Of a stretch of DNA of 24,644 bases, positions 1 through 6,300 are shown one piece after another. The notes under the pieces were generated by a model, which saw only the letters and a list, made by a program, of their open reading frames with translations, ran no database searches and was not told the origin of the DNA. The stretch spans positions 1 to 24,644 of the forward strand of contig JAJFUH010000151.1 of the NCBI GenBank assembly GCA_021372535.1, given 5' to 3'. This stretch comes from a bacterium. GTDB lineage: Bacteria; Latescibacterota; Latescibacteria; Latescibacterales; Latescibacteraceae. Within the stretch, counting starts at the first letter, position 1; each line of letters begins with the position of its first letter. The position numbers and the translations under genes are program-made.

Positions 1-98
1 GCAATGAAGAAGTGATACGCAACTATGTTGAAAAACAAGGTAAACAGTACAAACAAATCTATGATGCACAACTCTCATTTCTTGATGGCCTTGGGTGA
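1..98 (+). CDS. IS200/IS605-like transposase, C-terminal fragment
   Basis: The frame entering from the left edge stays open for 31 codons (first full codon at base 3) and stops at TGA 96-98. The residues include EEVIRNYVEKQGKQY, which resembles the C-terminal helix of IS200/IS605 TnpA (HUH, Y1) transposases, often ending 'YIxxQGKxY'. A strong hairpin lies just downstream, as expected at an IS200-type right end. The catalytic HUH motif and tyrosine would lie outside the window, so activity cannot be judged. It could instead be a domesticated REP-associated transposase. The family call rests on a short tail plus the hairpin. Confidence 0.5.
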   Translation, partial: NEEVIRNYVEKQGKQYKQIYDAQLSFLDGLG

Positions 99-107
99 GA
101 GTTTGAT

Positions 108-130
108 ACCTCGCAGCTCTGCTGCGGGGT
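108..130. mobile_element. Hairpin at the right end of an IS200/IS605-like element
   Basis: ACCTCGCAGC, loop TCT, GCTGCGGGGT forms a 10-bp stem with one T-G wobble, 9 bases after the transposase stop codon. IS200/IS605 elements carry subterminal hairpins that TnpA recognises on single-stranded DNA, and have no terminal inverted repeats. The cleavage site would be just downstream, in the AGTTCATTTGAACG stretch, but its exact base cannot be fixed from this sequence. Confidence 0.5.
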
Positions 131-139
131 AGTTCATTT

Positions 140-357
140 GAACGCAGATTGGGCGGATTTAGACGGATTTATTTTTTTATATCTACCGATGTAACATAGT
201 GTAGGGGTAATTCATGAATTACCCCTACACCTTGCCTTTGTACTTTTGTGGCGAAATATTTTCATGAATAACCCCATGACCATAGATGGTAATAAGGAAG
301 GATGAAAAAGGTATGCAGGCTGCTCATGGATTCCCGATTAAAGATTTGAGAATGACA
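140..357 (-). repeat. Copy A of a ~220-bp inverted repeat with a 32-bp palindrome
   Basis: The reverse complement of this stretch matches 5262-5489 over most of its length. Shared blocks include ATCTTTAATCGGGAATCCATG, TTTTTCATCCTT, GTACAAAGGCAAGGTGTAGG, ATGTTACATCGGTAGATATA and AAAAAATAAATCCGTCT. At 199-230 it holds a perfect 32-bp palindrome: GTGTAGGGGTAATTCA followed directly by its reverse complement. Near 140-172 it ends in the degenerate 'AATCCGTCTAAATCCGCCC' motif. No coding frame is plausible here; the short open frames are unrelated to any known family. Confidence 0.85.
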
Positions 358-487
358 ATGTTTCAGGAGCTTCGACGCCAGTAACCGCCGATACGTTTTC
401 AGATAAATCCGGGTTAAAAAACATTTTCGAGTGTTGATCAATATGTTGACTGTTAACAGGTATGTTCTATTAAAGCCGTGAATTGAG

Positions 488-681
488 AAACCCATTGAAA
501 AGCCCCGCGTTCACAACCGGTTTTCGGAAAAAGAATGGGTGCTGTCCGAGCGAGCTGAAGGCTCGTGAGTTCACACATTCCCGAAAAACGGGCAGTGAAC
601 GGGGATAAAGGCTTTTCTCGGGTGCCCTTTCCTTTGAGGTACTTTCCTTTGGGCGAGCAAAGGAAAGTATCAGAATAAAAA
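488..681 (+). repeat. Direct-repeat copy 1: ~194-bp hairpin-rich intergenic element
   Basis: This stretch is nearly identical, and in the same orientation, to 2037-2228. Its outer arms form an imperfect inverted repeat: TTGAAAAGCCCCGCGTTCAC pairs with the GTGAACGGGG...GGCTTTTC side. An inner hairpin surrounds CGAGC...GCTCG. A second hairpin at the 3' end pairs TACTTTCCTTTG with CAAAGGAAAGTA perfectly across a short loop. There is no coding potential. It is a mobile or structured intergenic repeat (MITE- or REP-like) of unknown mechanism. Confidence 0.85.
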
Positions 682-720
682 TTTTAAAAATCCGGTATTC
701 GATGAAAAACATTTTGTTCC

Positions 721-750
721 TTGACATACAAAGCCTCTCCGGTCTAATAT
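721..750 (+). promoter_or_regulatory. Sigma70-type promoter for the Gfo/Idh/MocA gene, with overlapping palindrome
   Basis: A perfect -35 TTGACA (721-726) is followed after 18 bases by TAATAT (745-750). An inverted repeat TATACT-ATA-AGTATA (748-762) overlaps the -10 and the expected start of transcription, which is where a repressor operator would sit. The gene's start codon is at 816, leaving a leader of roughly 55-60 bases. Confidence 0.55.
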
Positions 751-815
751 ACTATAAGTATACCATAAGCATGTAAGGAATGGTACAGCGTGTTCACCAT
801 AGAGGGGAAAATAGT

Positions 816-1910
816 ATGAAATCGCGCAAAAAAACAGGAATCATCGGCTTCGGGCTGGCCGGGAGAAACATGCACTACCGGGCCCTCGTCGAGGGACTCG
901 GCGACCTCGTGGAAGTGACCGCGGTCTGGAACAGGAGCGAAATCCCCCGCGAAGGGCGTGCTCCCGGGGATTTTCCGCTTGACGGCTCGGTTGCGGTATA
1001 CCGCGACATCGACCGGTTCTTCGCGCATCCGGACATGGATGTCGTGCACATCACAACGCCGAGCGGACAGCACCTCGAATATATCGAGCGGGCCGCGCTG
1101 TCGGGCAGGCATGTAATCTGCGACAAGCCGCTCGAAGTGACACTCGCCCGGATCGACCGTGCCATCGGGGTCTGCGAAAAGAACGGCGTGAAGCTCACGG
1201 TCAGCTTCCAGCACCGGTATAATCCCCATGTGCAGCGCCTGAAGGACGTTATCGAAAAAGGGAATCTGGGCGAAATAATCGAGGGTTCCACCGAGTGCAA
1301 ACTCTACCGTAATCCCGAATACTACACCGGGTCCTCATGGCATGGCATATATTCCCTCGACGGCGGCGCGGCGCTCATAAACCAGTCAATCCACTACATC
1401 GACCTCCTCCAGTGGCTCATGGGCGCGCCGGTGGAAACGGTGAGGAAGGGAATAGCGGAACGGCTCGTTCACACGTATATCGAGGCCGAGGATTTCGGGT
1501 ACGGCGAACTGGCGCTCGCAAACGGCGCTTCCATGACCATTCTTGGCGGCACCTGCTTCAGACCGGGCATCGGCCAGAGCCTCGAAATAAAGGGAACCGA
1601 CGGCTGGGCATCGGTTACCGAGGGAATCGTGACACGTGCCTGCTGGGGCGGCGCCGACAAAACCGCCTCGTTCGGCGAAGCGGTGCGGGTATCCGGATCG
1701 TCATCGTCCCCCATGCTCGGTCTCGACAACCATGTGCGCTGTTTCCGTGCTGCCTACGAGGCTCTGCTCCGGGGAGACGATATGCCCGTGAGCGGTCATG
1801 AGGCGCGGAAGTCAACCGAGATCATCCTCGGAATATACAAGGCCGCCGAGACGGACAGACCGGTTGCGCTGCCGCTCGAAGCAGATTACAAACCCGGCGG
1901 CGCCCGTTAA
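816..1910 (+). CDS. Gfo/Idh/MocA family NAD(P)-dependent oxidoreductase
   Basis: This is probably a cytoplasmic NAD(P)-dependent dehydrogenase acting on a sugar, inositol or related polyol; the substrate is unknown. The 364-residue product has an N-terminal Rossmann fold with G11-F-G13-L-A-G16, the family's 'EKP'-type motif as C102-D103-K104-P105 (Lys104 the likely catalytic lysine), and a C-terminal domain with GGAALINQSIHYID, which places the catalytic-type His at 193 and Asp at 196. Length is normal for the family. I chose ATG 816 over the upstream ATG at 780 because GAGGGGA lies 7 bases before it and the Rossmann strand begins soon after. The gene stands alone between two direct copies of an intergenic repeat, with its own promoter and no pathway partner nearby. 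Confidence 0.9.
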   Translation: MKSRKKTGIIGFGLAGRNMHYRALVEGLGDLVEVTAVWNRSEIPREGRAPGDFPLDGSVAVYRDIDRFFAHPDMDVVHITTPSGQHLEYIERAALSGRHVICDKPLEVTLARIDRAIGVCEKNGVKLTVSFQHRYNPHVQRLKDVIEKGNLGEIIEGSTECKLYRNPEYYTGSSWHGIYSLDGGAALINQSIHYIDLLQWLMGAPVETVRKGIAERLVHTYIEAEDFGYGELALANGASMTILGGTCFRPGIGQSLEIKGTDGWASVTEGIVTRACWGGADKTASFGEAVRVSGSSSSPMLGLDNHVRCFRAAYEALLRGDDMPVSGHEARKSTEIILGIYKAAETDRPVALPLEADYKPGGAR

Positions 1911-2036
1911 AGCGGTGAGTACTGATAAAAGCCCGGTTTCACAATGGAAATGATAATCCCCAGACATTAATATGAAAATATCATGTAACATCTTGATTGT
2001 AAATAGAATATAAGCTACTTCAGATCGAGAATTTAC

Positions 2037-2228
2037 AAACCCGTTGAAAAGCCCCGCGTTCACAATCGGTTTTCGGAAAGAGAATGGGTGCTGTCCGAGC
2101 GAGCCGAAGGCTCGTGAGTTCACACATTCCCGAAAAACGGTTGTGAACGGGGAAGAAGGCTTTTCACGGGCGCCCTTTCCTTTGGATACTTTCCTTCGGG
2201 CGAGCAAAGGAAAGTATCAGATTAAAAA
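2037..2228 (+). repeat. Direct-repeat copy 2: ~192-bp hairpin-rich intergenic element
   Basis: This matches 488-681 in the same orientation with scattered substitutions. The outer stem runs roughly 2041-2078 against 2127-2169 (TTGAAAAGCC and GTTCACAA on the left, TTGTGAAC and GGCTTTTCA on the right). An inner hairpin CGAGCC-GAA-GGCTCG lies at 2100-2114. A second hairpin pairs GATACTTTCCTT with AAGGAAAGTATC across CGGGCGAGCA at 2185-2218. Some differences between the copies fall in stems and keep pairing, such as TTTG/CAAA against CTTC/GAGCAAAG. Confidence 0.85.
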
Positions 2229-2282
2229 GTGACCTTAAAAATGGTTATTTACCGAACATACGATGGCGTTGATAACCTCCGG

Positions 2283-2312
2283 TTGATTTGTTATATGTTG
2301 ATTTGTTATATT
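2283..2312 (+). promoter_or_regulatory. Likely promoter of the small exported protein, within a 13-base direct repeat
   Basis: TTGATT (2283-2288) and TATATT (2307-2312) are 18 bases apart. The same stretch contains TTGATTTGTTATA twice (2283-2295 and 2298-2310), a 15-base period. The repeat may be a binding site in tandem or a simple slippage duplication. Confidence 0.4.
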
Positions 2313-2376
2313 ATGCTCGTGAAGCATTCTTTCATTCCTCATTTCATCAGATAATAGAAAAAACCGGAGAGAACAC

Positions 2377-2856
2377 GTGATAAAAAGAATTCTGCTGACC
2401 ATATCGCCTCTTGCTTCTATCGTGTATATGCTTACCGCCTGTCCTGCGCCCGCCCAGCCCGGAACTTGCGGAGTCGGGCTAATTATCGGCGAGCCGACGG
2501 GATTTTCCTTTAAATACCGTCAGGCCGGAACGATTGCGTATGACGGCGCTGTGGCATGGTCGTTTGTCAAGGAACCTCATCTCCACGTTCATGTCGATGT
2601 TCTCAACCATAACCGTGAAATTCTCAACGATAATCTGGAGATTACCGAGGGTTCACTGATTCTCTATTACGGCATCGGAGGCCGTCTCCGTATCGAGGAA
2701 GAATCGAGGATCGGGATACGGTTCGTTATCGGGACATCATATGAATTCGAGGATGCGCCGTTCGATGCTTTCTTCGAGATCGCGCCCATCATGGATATCG
2801 CTCCCGCGACCGAGCTGACCGGGAACGCCGCAATCGGCATGCGTTACTGGTTCTGA
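2377..2856 (+). CDS. Small exported protein, possible outer-membrane barrel or lipoprotein
   Basis: I do not recognise a named family. The 159-residue product begins with a positively charged then hydrophobic stretch (MIKRILLTISPLASIVYMLTAC). L19-T20-A21-C22 fits a lipobox, so it could be a lipoprotein; the following PAPAQ would also suit ordinary signal peptidase cleavage. The mature part is rich in alternating polar/hydrophobic segments and glycines, contains 'GVGLIIGEPTGFSFKY', and ends in RYWF, an aromatic C-terminus typical of small outer-membrane beta-barrels. The GTG start at 2377 has GGAGAG a few bases upstream. A bidirectional-type terminator follows at 2896. It appears monocistronic. 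Location in the envelope is well supported; function is unknown. Confidence 0.7.
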   Translation: MIKRILLTISPLASIVYMLTACPAPAQPGTCGVGLIIGEPTGFSFKYRQAGTIAYDGAVAWSFVKEPHLHVHVDVLNHNREILNDNLEITEGSLILYYGIGGRLRIEEESRIGIRFVIGTSYEFEDAPFDAFFEIAPIMDIAPATELTGNAAIGMRYWF

Positions 2857-2895
2857 TATGATTTACCGTGAAAATGCAGGCGAAAAAAGAGCAAA

Positions 2896-2924
2896 AAAAG
2901 CCACCCCGCAGTGGAGTGGCTTTT
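2896..2924. terminator. Bidirectional terminator between convergent genes
   Basis: AAAAGCCAC (2896-2904) pairs perfectly with GTGGCTTTT (2916-2924) around an 11-base loop. The T-run on each strand makes it suited to end both the exported-protein gene (plus strand, stop at 2856) and the YbaK-type gene (minus strand, stop at 2964). Confidence 0.8.
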
Positions 2925-2963
2925 GTGTGTGTATATGGTTTTCCGAATCGGTGAAAATACCGG

Positions 2964-3428
2964 TCAAAGCGAAGCAAACCGCACTTTTTTCGGCTTGACC
3001 AGCCGCTCGAAATCGGCGTATTTCAGACGGATGAGCTCCGTGTGGGAACCGGCGTTGAACGCGATCTCCTCGTCAACGCTGAGCGCTTCGGCGACATACA
3101 CATCCATCCCGTAGAGATTCCCGAACGGCGGCATCGCGCCGACATCGCACTCGGGGAAGAGGTCTTTGAACTCCTCCTCGGAGGCAAGCTCGGCGTTTTT
3201 TGCCCCGATGGCCTTTCTCAGGAGGTGAAAATCGATCTGATGAGAGGAGGGCAGAACCGCCATCGCCATTCTGCCGTCTATCTTGACCATGACCGTCTTC
3301 GCCAGCTCCTTTCCCGGGATGTGGGAGGAAGCCGCCACCTCCTGCGCCGTATAAGCCTTTGAATGGCTTATCGTTACATACTTTATCCCCTTGCTGTCGA
3401 GGAATTCCTTCAATTTCCGTACCGGCAT
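2964..3428 (-). CDS. YbaK/EbsC-type aminoacyl-tRNA deacylase
   Basis: This is a free-standing editing domain (YbaK/prolyl-tRNA synthetase-associated family), predicted to hydrolyse mischarged aminoacyl-tRNA such as Cys- or Ala-tRNA(Pro) in the cytoplasm. The 154-residue length is normal. Family signatures are [21 protein letters not shown] near the N-terminus with the conserved lysine at 44, GAMPPFGN at 97-104, and NAGSHTE at 125-131, which line the substrate pocket. AAGGAGGG precedes the ATG by four bases. The exact tRNA specificity cannot be read from sequence. It is a single gene sharing its terminator with the convergent neighbour, and does not appear to be in an operon with the upstream aldo/keto reductase-like gene. 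Confidence 0.9.
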   Translation of the reverse strand: MPVRKLKEFLDSKGIKYVTISHSKAYTAQEVAASSHIPGKELAKTVMVKIDGRMAMAVLPSSHQIDFHLLRKAIGAKNAELASEEEFKDLFPECDVGAMPPFGNLYGMDVYVAEALSVDEEIAFNAGSHTELIRLKYADFERLVKPKKVRFASL

Positions 3429-3546
3429 ATACCCTCCTTTATGATGTCCTGACTTTTCCGTTCCGACACCACAGCCAACGATACCGAACGCATGAAGTCT
3501 ATTCCATGATATACTTCGAATATCCCTCTCTATTATTTTACTCCTT

Positions 3547-3575
3547 ATTTAATAATCAGAATCATGCAAATTCAA
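3547..3575 (-). promoter_or_regulatory. Possible promoter of the YbaK-type gene
   Basis: On the minus strand TTGAAT (3570-3575) and TTAAAT (3547-3552) are separated by 17 bases. The start codon is about 110 bases further on. The stretch is AT-rich, so a chance match is quite possible. Confidence 0.3.
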
Positions 3576-3612
3576 GTATTATTTTTCGGAGACAGGTATT
3601 TAAAGAAAAAAA

Positions 3613-3719
3613 GTCTGAACCGCTGATTGAAATGATTAAATGATTTTCATGATTAAAACCGGGATAATGACCAATATCATCATGGCAATCAGTTAATCAC
3701 GGTAATCAATGGTTCAGAC
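3613..3719. repeat. 107-bp element with terminal inverted repeats (MITE-like)
   Basis: The left end GTCTGAACC-N2-TGATT is mirrored by the right end AATCA-N2-GGTTCAGAC. The interior is AT-rich with 'AATGATTAAATGATTTTCATGATT', itself partly palindromic. It has no coding capacity. The shape suits a miniature inverted-repeat element or a long imperfect hairpin. Only one copy is in this window. Confidence 0.6.
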
Positions 3720-3758
3720 AGTTTAAATACATAAAACCGTTTTTATGTCGTATAGCCT

Positions 3759-3774
3759 CAGTCAGTACTGACTG
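3759..3774. promoter_or_regulatory. Perfect 16-bp palindrome downstream of the aldo/keto reductase-like gene
   Basis: CAGTCAGTACTGACTG is its own reverse complement, and AGCC/GGCT extend it with one bulged T (3754-3778). It could be a protein-binding site, part of a transcription-ending hairpin, or an element end. No T-run follows on either strand. Confidence 0.4.
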
Positions 3775-3812
3775 GGCTCAGGGATAAGTGATCTTTCTTT
3801 CCGTTTTCCCCC

Positions 3813-5057
3813 TTATCCCAGCCTCTCATGCGCCTTTCTCAGCAGTTCCCCGACCCGTACACCATACGGGCACGCCTTTTCGTATGAACGGTAATCATTA
3901 ACTGCATCGGCCCGTTTCGTTTTCGGAATCTGCGCGTAATACTCCCGCGCCTCCCTCGTTGCGCCGAATCCCGTGTAATAGCCGGAGAACCGGAGGATGT
4001 CCGACACCGCTACGCCGTCCGGGTTGGCCCGCTCGCATGCTCCGCACATGCGGCAGTAGTACCCGCCCATGCACTCGGCGAACCGCCTGAGTCCTTGGTC
4101 CTCGCTGGCGGTGAGAGTGCCGCCGACCGCTTCGAGGTTCTCCTTGAGTTCGTCGAAGGAATAGAGCATGCTGCCGTACGCCTTCACGCCGGGGACATTG
4201 AGCGCCCAGTGTATGAGCGCGGTGGCGATGCTCTTGTTGTCCGGCAGGTACGCGCTCACACGCTCCCTGAGATCGGGCACTTCTTCCCAGTTCTTTGCGC
4301 CGTAGAGAAAGACCTTCATCGCCGTGACCGCGATTCCCTTGCCGGCGGCCTTCTTGATGAGCGCGAGATACCGGTCCTGGCTCGTCTGCGAAAATTTATC
4401 GTCGGTGAAATAGTCGCGCGGCACTGTCGGGTTGACGGGCACCTGAATGAGGTCGAAGAAATCGCTGTCGATGGCCGCCTCGAATATCTCGGAGGTGTTG
4501 ACATGCTGGGACATCATGAGATGACGTGTCTTGCCTTGTTTCTTGAGGGTCTCGAACGCCTGTATCACGCCCGTTTTCGCCTTGACGTCCTCCGGCTTGC
4601 GGTACTGGGAATGAACCTTGAATCCGTCGATGTATTCGAGCCCGGTTTTTTTCAGGCAGCCCTCGAAAATCTCGATGGCCTTGTCCTTTTCGAGGCTTGC
4701 CACTACCGTGTCACAGTAGAAAGAATCGCGGTCCCGTTCACGGAAGAGTTCGTACGGCGCGGGATCGACCCAGTGACCGAACTTGTGCCAGTAGTTGATC
4801 CCTGCATCGAGTGCGGCCTTGTACATTTCCGTATCGGCCATACGGTCGCCGAGGAACACCGATGTCTTCATGTTTGTCCGGCCTAACATCACATATTTCA
4901 GTCCCTTGCCGGATTTTTGGGCGGGTTTCTGTCCACAGCCGGCGAGGGAAATCGCGGCTGCCCCGGCCGCGGCGGTCGATGAGGCTTCCGTGATGAAACG
5001 GCGGCGCGATATAGCGCCTGTCCCGCAGCCATCGAGCGTTCTTTTCGCTTTTTTCAT
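3813..5057 (-). CDS. Tat-exported aldo/keto reductase-like lipoprotein with C-terminal cysteine cluster
   Basis: The 414-residue product has a twin-arginine signal (S17-R-R-R-F21), a small-residue hydrophobic stretch and a lipobox L38-A-G-C41, so it should be folded in the cytoplasm, exported by Tat and lipid-anchored. The body matches the aldo/keto reductase TIM barrel. However, the usual 'GxNFFDTAxxYG' strand reads GINYWHKFGHWV, so the catalytic Asp and probably the Tyr are missing; the histidine in 'FKVHSQ' remains. A C-terminal 'CRMCGAC' plus later 'ACPYGV' suggests an Fe-S cluster as in ferredoxin-fused members. I chose ATG 5057 over TTG 5072 because GAAAGGA lies seven bases upstream. 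The true reaction, if any, is unknown; it could be a redox or binding protein. No operon partner is seen. Confidence 0.85.
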   Translation of the reverse strand: MKKAKRTLDGCGTGAISRRRFITEASSTAAAGAAAISLAGCGQKPAQKSGKGLKYVMLGRTNMKTSVFLGDRMADTEMYKAALDAGINYWHKFGHWVDPAPYELFRERDRDSFYCDTVVASLEKDKAIEIFEGCLKKTGLEYIDGFKVHSQYRKPEDVKAKTGVIQAFETLKKQGKTRHLMMSQHVNTSEIFEAAIDSDFFDLIQVPVNPTVPRDYFTDDKFSQTSQDRYLALIKKAAGKGIAVTAMKVFLYGAKNWEEVPDLRERVSAYLPDNKSIATALIHWALNVPGVKAYGSMLYSFDELKENLEAVGGTLTASEDQGLRRFAECMGGYYCRMCGACERANPDGVAVSDILRFSGYYTGFGATREAREYYAQIPKTKRADAVNDYRSYEKACPYGVRVGELLRKAHERLG

Positions 5058-5261
5058 ACAGGTTCCTTTCAACGGATATGCAATATATTATCTTGAATTT
5101 TCTGGAAAGCGGTAACACACTTCCGCTAATGATAACCATTATAATTAAAAAAGTGTAATCATAACAGGGAAAATAGGATATATCCCGGATTTTATCTGAA
5201 AATGCATCTATGGTTCCCGGTACTGAAGCCCCGGTTGTGTGTCGGGAATCCCCATAATACA

Positions 5262-5489
5262 GTCATTCCCGGATCTTTAATCGGGAATCCATGTACAGCC
5301 CGCATATATTTTTCATCCTTCATTATTACTCTCGATGATTATGAAGATTATTCGTGAAAATAATCTGCCACAAACGTACAAAGGCAAGGTGTAGGGGTAA
5401 TTCATGAATTACCCCTACACTATGTTACATCGGTAGATATAAAAAAATAAATCCGTCTGAATCCGCCCGACCCGCGTAAATCCGCGTTC
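5262..5489 (+). repeat. Copy B of the ~220-bp inverted repeat with a 32-bp palindrome
   Basis: This is the inverted partner of 140-357. The 32-bp perfect palindrome lies at 5389-5420 and the flanks GTACAAAGGCAAG and TATGTTACATCGGTAGATAT are identical to copy A when reversed. Copy B ends with the fuller motif 'AATCCGCCCGACCCGCGTAA' then ATCCGCGTTC, where copy A lacks about ten bases. A third, partial copy of this end motif lies at 6201-6250. Confidence 0.85.
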
Positions 5490-5566
5490 TGTTAAAATTC
5501 ATGAATAGATCGGGGACAAAGGTATGACTTGAAAAAAATGGGGAGTTACCAGTTATGATGTGAAGC

Positions 5567-5595
5567 TTGCTTTTTCCGGGCGAGCCTGTTATATT
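5567..5595 (+). promoter_or_regulatory. Possible promoter for the SRP RNA
   Basis: TTGCTT (5567-5572) and TATATT (5590-5595) are 17 bases apart. Transcription would start near 5602, about 47 bases before the first pairing base of the RNA, so 5' processing or a different promoter would be needed. Confidence 0.35.
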
Positions 5596-5648
5596 TTTAA
5601 AAATCAAGATTCTGCTGACCTATGTAAGGAACATGCAGAAAACGGAAC

Positions 5649-5928
5649 CCCGGCTCTGACCTGAAAAACCGGGCTGGCACGGTTCCGGTGCACTAAATCG
5701 AGATGGTCGTGCTAGACGGGGAGCTAGCGGTGCCCTGTAACCCGCAATCCGCTATAGCGGGGTTGAATTCCCGGACGAGGTCTCGGTATTTTTTTGCTGA
5801 AGTGATCCATTCCGGTGTTGAAGGCCGGGACCTGCGCAACGGGAGTCTTCCGAACCCCGTCAGGATCGGAAGATAGCAGCGGTAGGAAGTTCTTTCGTGT
5901 GCCGCAGGACAACTTGGCCGGAGCCGGG
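5649..5928 (+). ncRNA. ffs: Signal recognition particle RNA, large bacterial type
   Basis: This RNA binds Ffh and directs ribosomes making membrane or secreted proteins to the membrane. Domain IV is unmistakable at about 5859-5885: GTCAGGATCGGAAGATAGCA contains the GGAA loop and the asymmetric CAGG/AGCAG internal loop bound by Ffh. The ends pair perfectly, CCCGGCTC (5649-5656) with GAGCCGGG (5921-5928). The 5' half carries GTGCTAGACGGGGAGCTAGC and GGTGCCCTGTAACCCGCAAT, matching the Alu-domain region of large SRP RNAs. The size, about 280 nucleotides, is far above the roughly 110 of the E. coli form. Its position just before dnaX-ybaB-recR mirrors Bacillus. End positions are set by the helix and may be off by several bases. 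Confidence 0.9.
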
Positions 5929-6300
5929 TGTTTCATGGAACATTAAAATGCCCTGCCGAGGAAGGGTGCACGACCTGTATATTCATATATGGTTCGGAAA
6001 AAGCGATGGCCCGCATTGTTTCGGCGGAGTGACGTTTATGAATTCGTTACGGCCGGTTCGCCACCTCGAACCGTATGATAAATGGTACCCCGAGATATAT
6101 CCAGGTTACTCATGAAAATATTTACCACAAAGACACAAATTGAGATAATAGATTATTTATACTTTCATTTAATAATTATTCAAAAGTATACATCTCAACC
6201 AAAAAATCCGTGAAAATCCGTCCGATCCGCGTAAATCCGTGTTCTATTAAATTTTGAGAATCGATCGGATTAACAGGTTAAACTTCACACTGCCGAAAAT
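5929..6300. other. Gap between SRP RNA and dnaX
   Basis: I see no gene. An open frame overlapping the RNA's 3' end has no recognisable protein character. The stretch turns AT-rich after 6115 and contains a partial copy of the 'AATCCGTG' repeat motif at 6201-6250. No clear terminator follows the SRP RNA, and no strong dnaX promoter or ribosome site stands out. Confidence 0.6.
6201..6250 (+). repeat. Partial copy of the inverted repeat's end motif
   Basis: AAAAAATCCGTGAAAATCCG and TCCGATCCGCGTAAATCCGTGTTCT parallel the end of copy B (5448-5490) in the same orientation, with substitutions. The palindrome part of the element is absent. It ends about 50 bases before dnaX. Confidence 0.6.

Larger units (their letters stand above)
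131..815. other. Gene-free stretch: repeats and a promoter
   Basis: I find no credible gene between the IS end and the oxidoreductase. The stretch holds inverted-repeat copy A (140-357), direct-repeat copy 1 (488-681) and the oxidoreductase promoter (721-750). Bases 358-487 show nothing recognisable. Short open frames reading 'SLGQHPFFFRKP' are translations of the direct repeat and not proteins. Confidence 0.7.
1911..2376. other. Gene-free stretch: direct-repeat copy 2 and a promoter
   Basis: No gene is credible between the oxidoreductase and the small exported protein. It contains repeat copy 2 (2037-2228) and a likely promoter (2283-2312). Bases 1911-2036 are AT-rich with no clear feature and no obvious terminator. 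Open frames on both strands here are again translations of the repeat. Confidence 0.65.
3429..3812. other. Intergenic stretch holding a small inverted-repeat element and palindrome
   Basis: There is no gene in the 384 bases between two minus-strand genes. It holds a weak promoter for the YbaK-type gene, a 107-bp element with inverted ends (3613-3719), a 16-bp palindrome (3759-3774), and an inverted repeat GGGATAAG/CTTATCCC (3781-3788 and 3812-3819) that overlaps the stop codon of the upstream gene. Neither hairpin has a clear T-run on the minus strand, so I do not call a standard terminator. Confidence 0.6.
5058..5648. other. Gene-free stretch: inverted-repeat copy B and SRP RNA promoter region
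   Basis: No credible gene lies between the aldo/keto reductase-like gene and the SRP RNA. Bases 5058-5261 are the AT-rich upstream region of the minus-strand gene with no clear promoter. Bases 5262-5489 are repeat copy B. Bases 5490-5648 hold a possible SRP RNA promoter. Confidence 0.65.

Noticed and set aside
470-727. Open frame reading 'SLGQHPFFFRKP' and its twin at 1812-2207
   Set aside because: The similarity between the two comes from the intergenic repeat itself. The frame has no ribosome site and the repeat's hairpins explain the sequence.
4095-4886. A 263-codon plus-strand open frame inside the aldo/keto reductase-like gene
   Set aside because: Antisense shadow; the minus-strand protein has a Tat signal, lipobox and barrel motifs.
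5897-6115. Small open frame overlapping the SRP RNA 3' end
   Set aside because: It begins inside the RNA gene, has no ribosome-binding site and no family resemblance.
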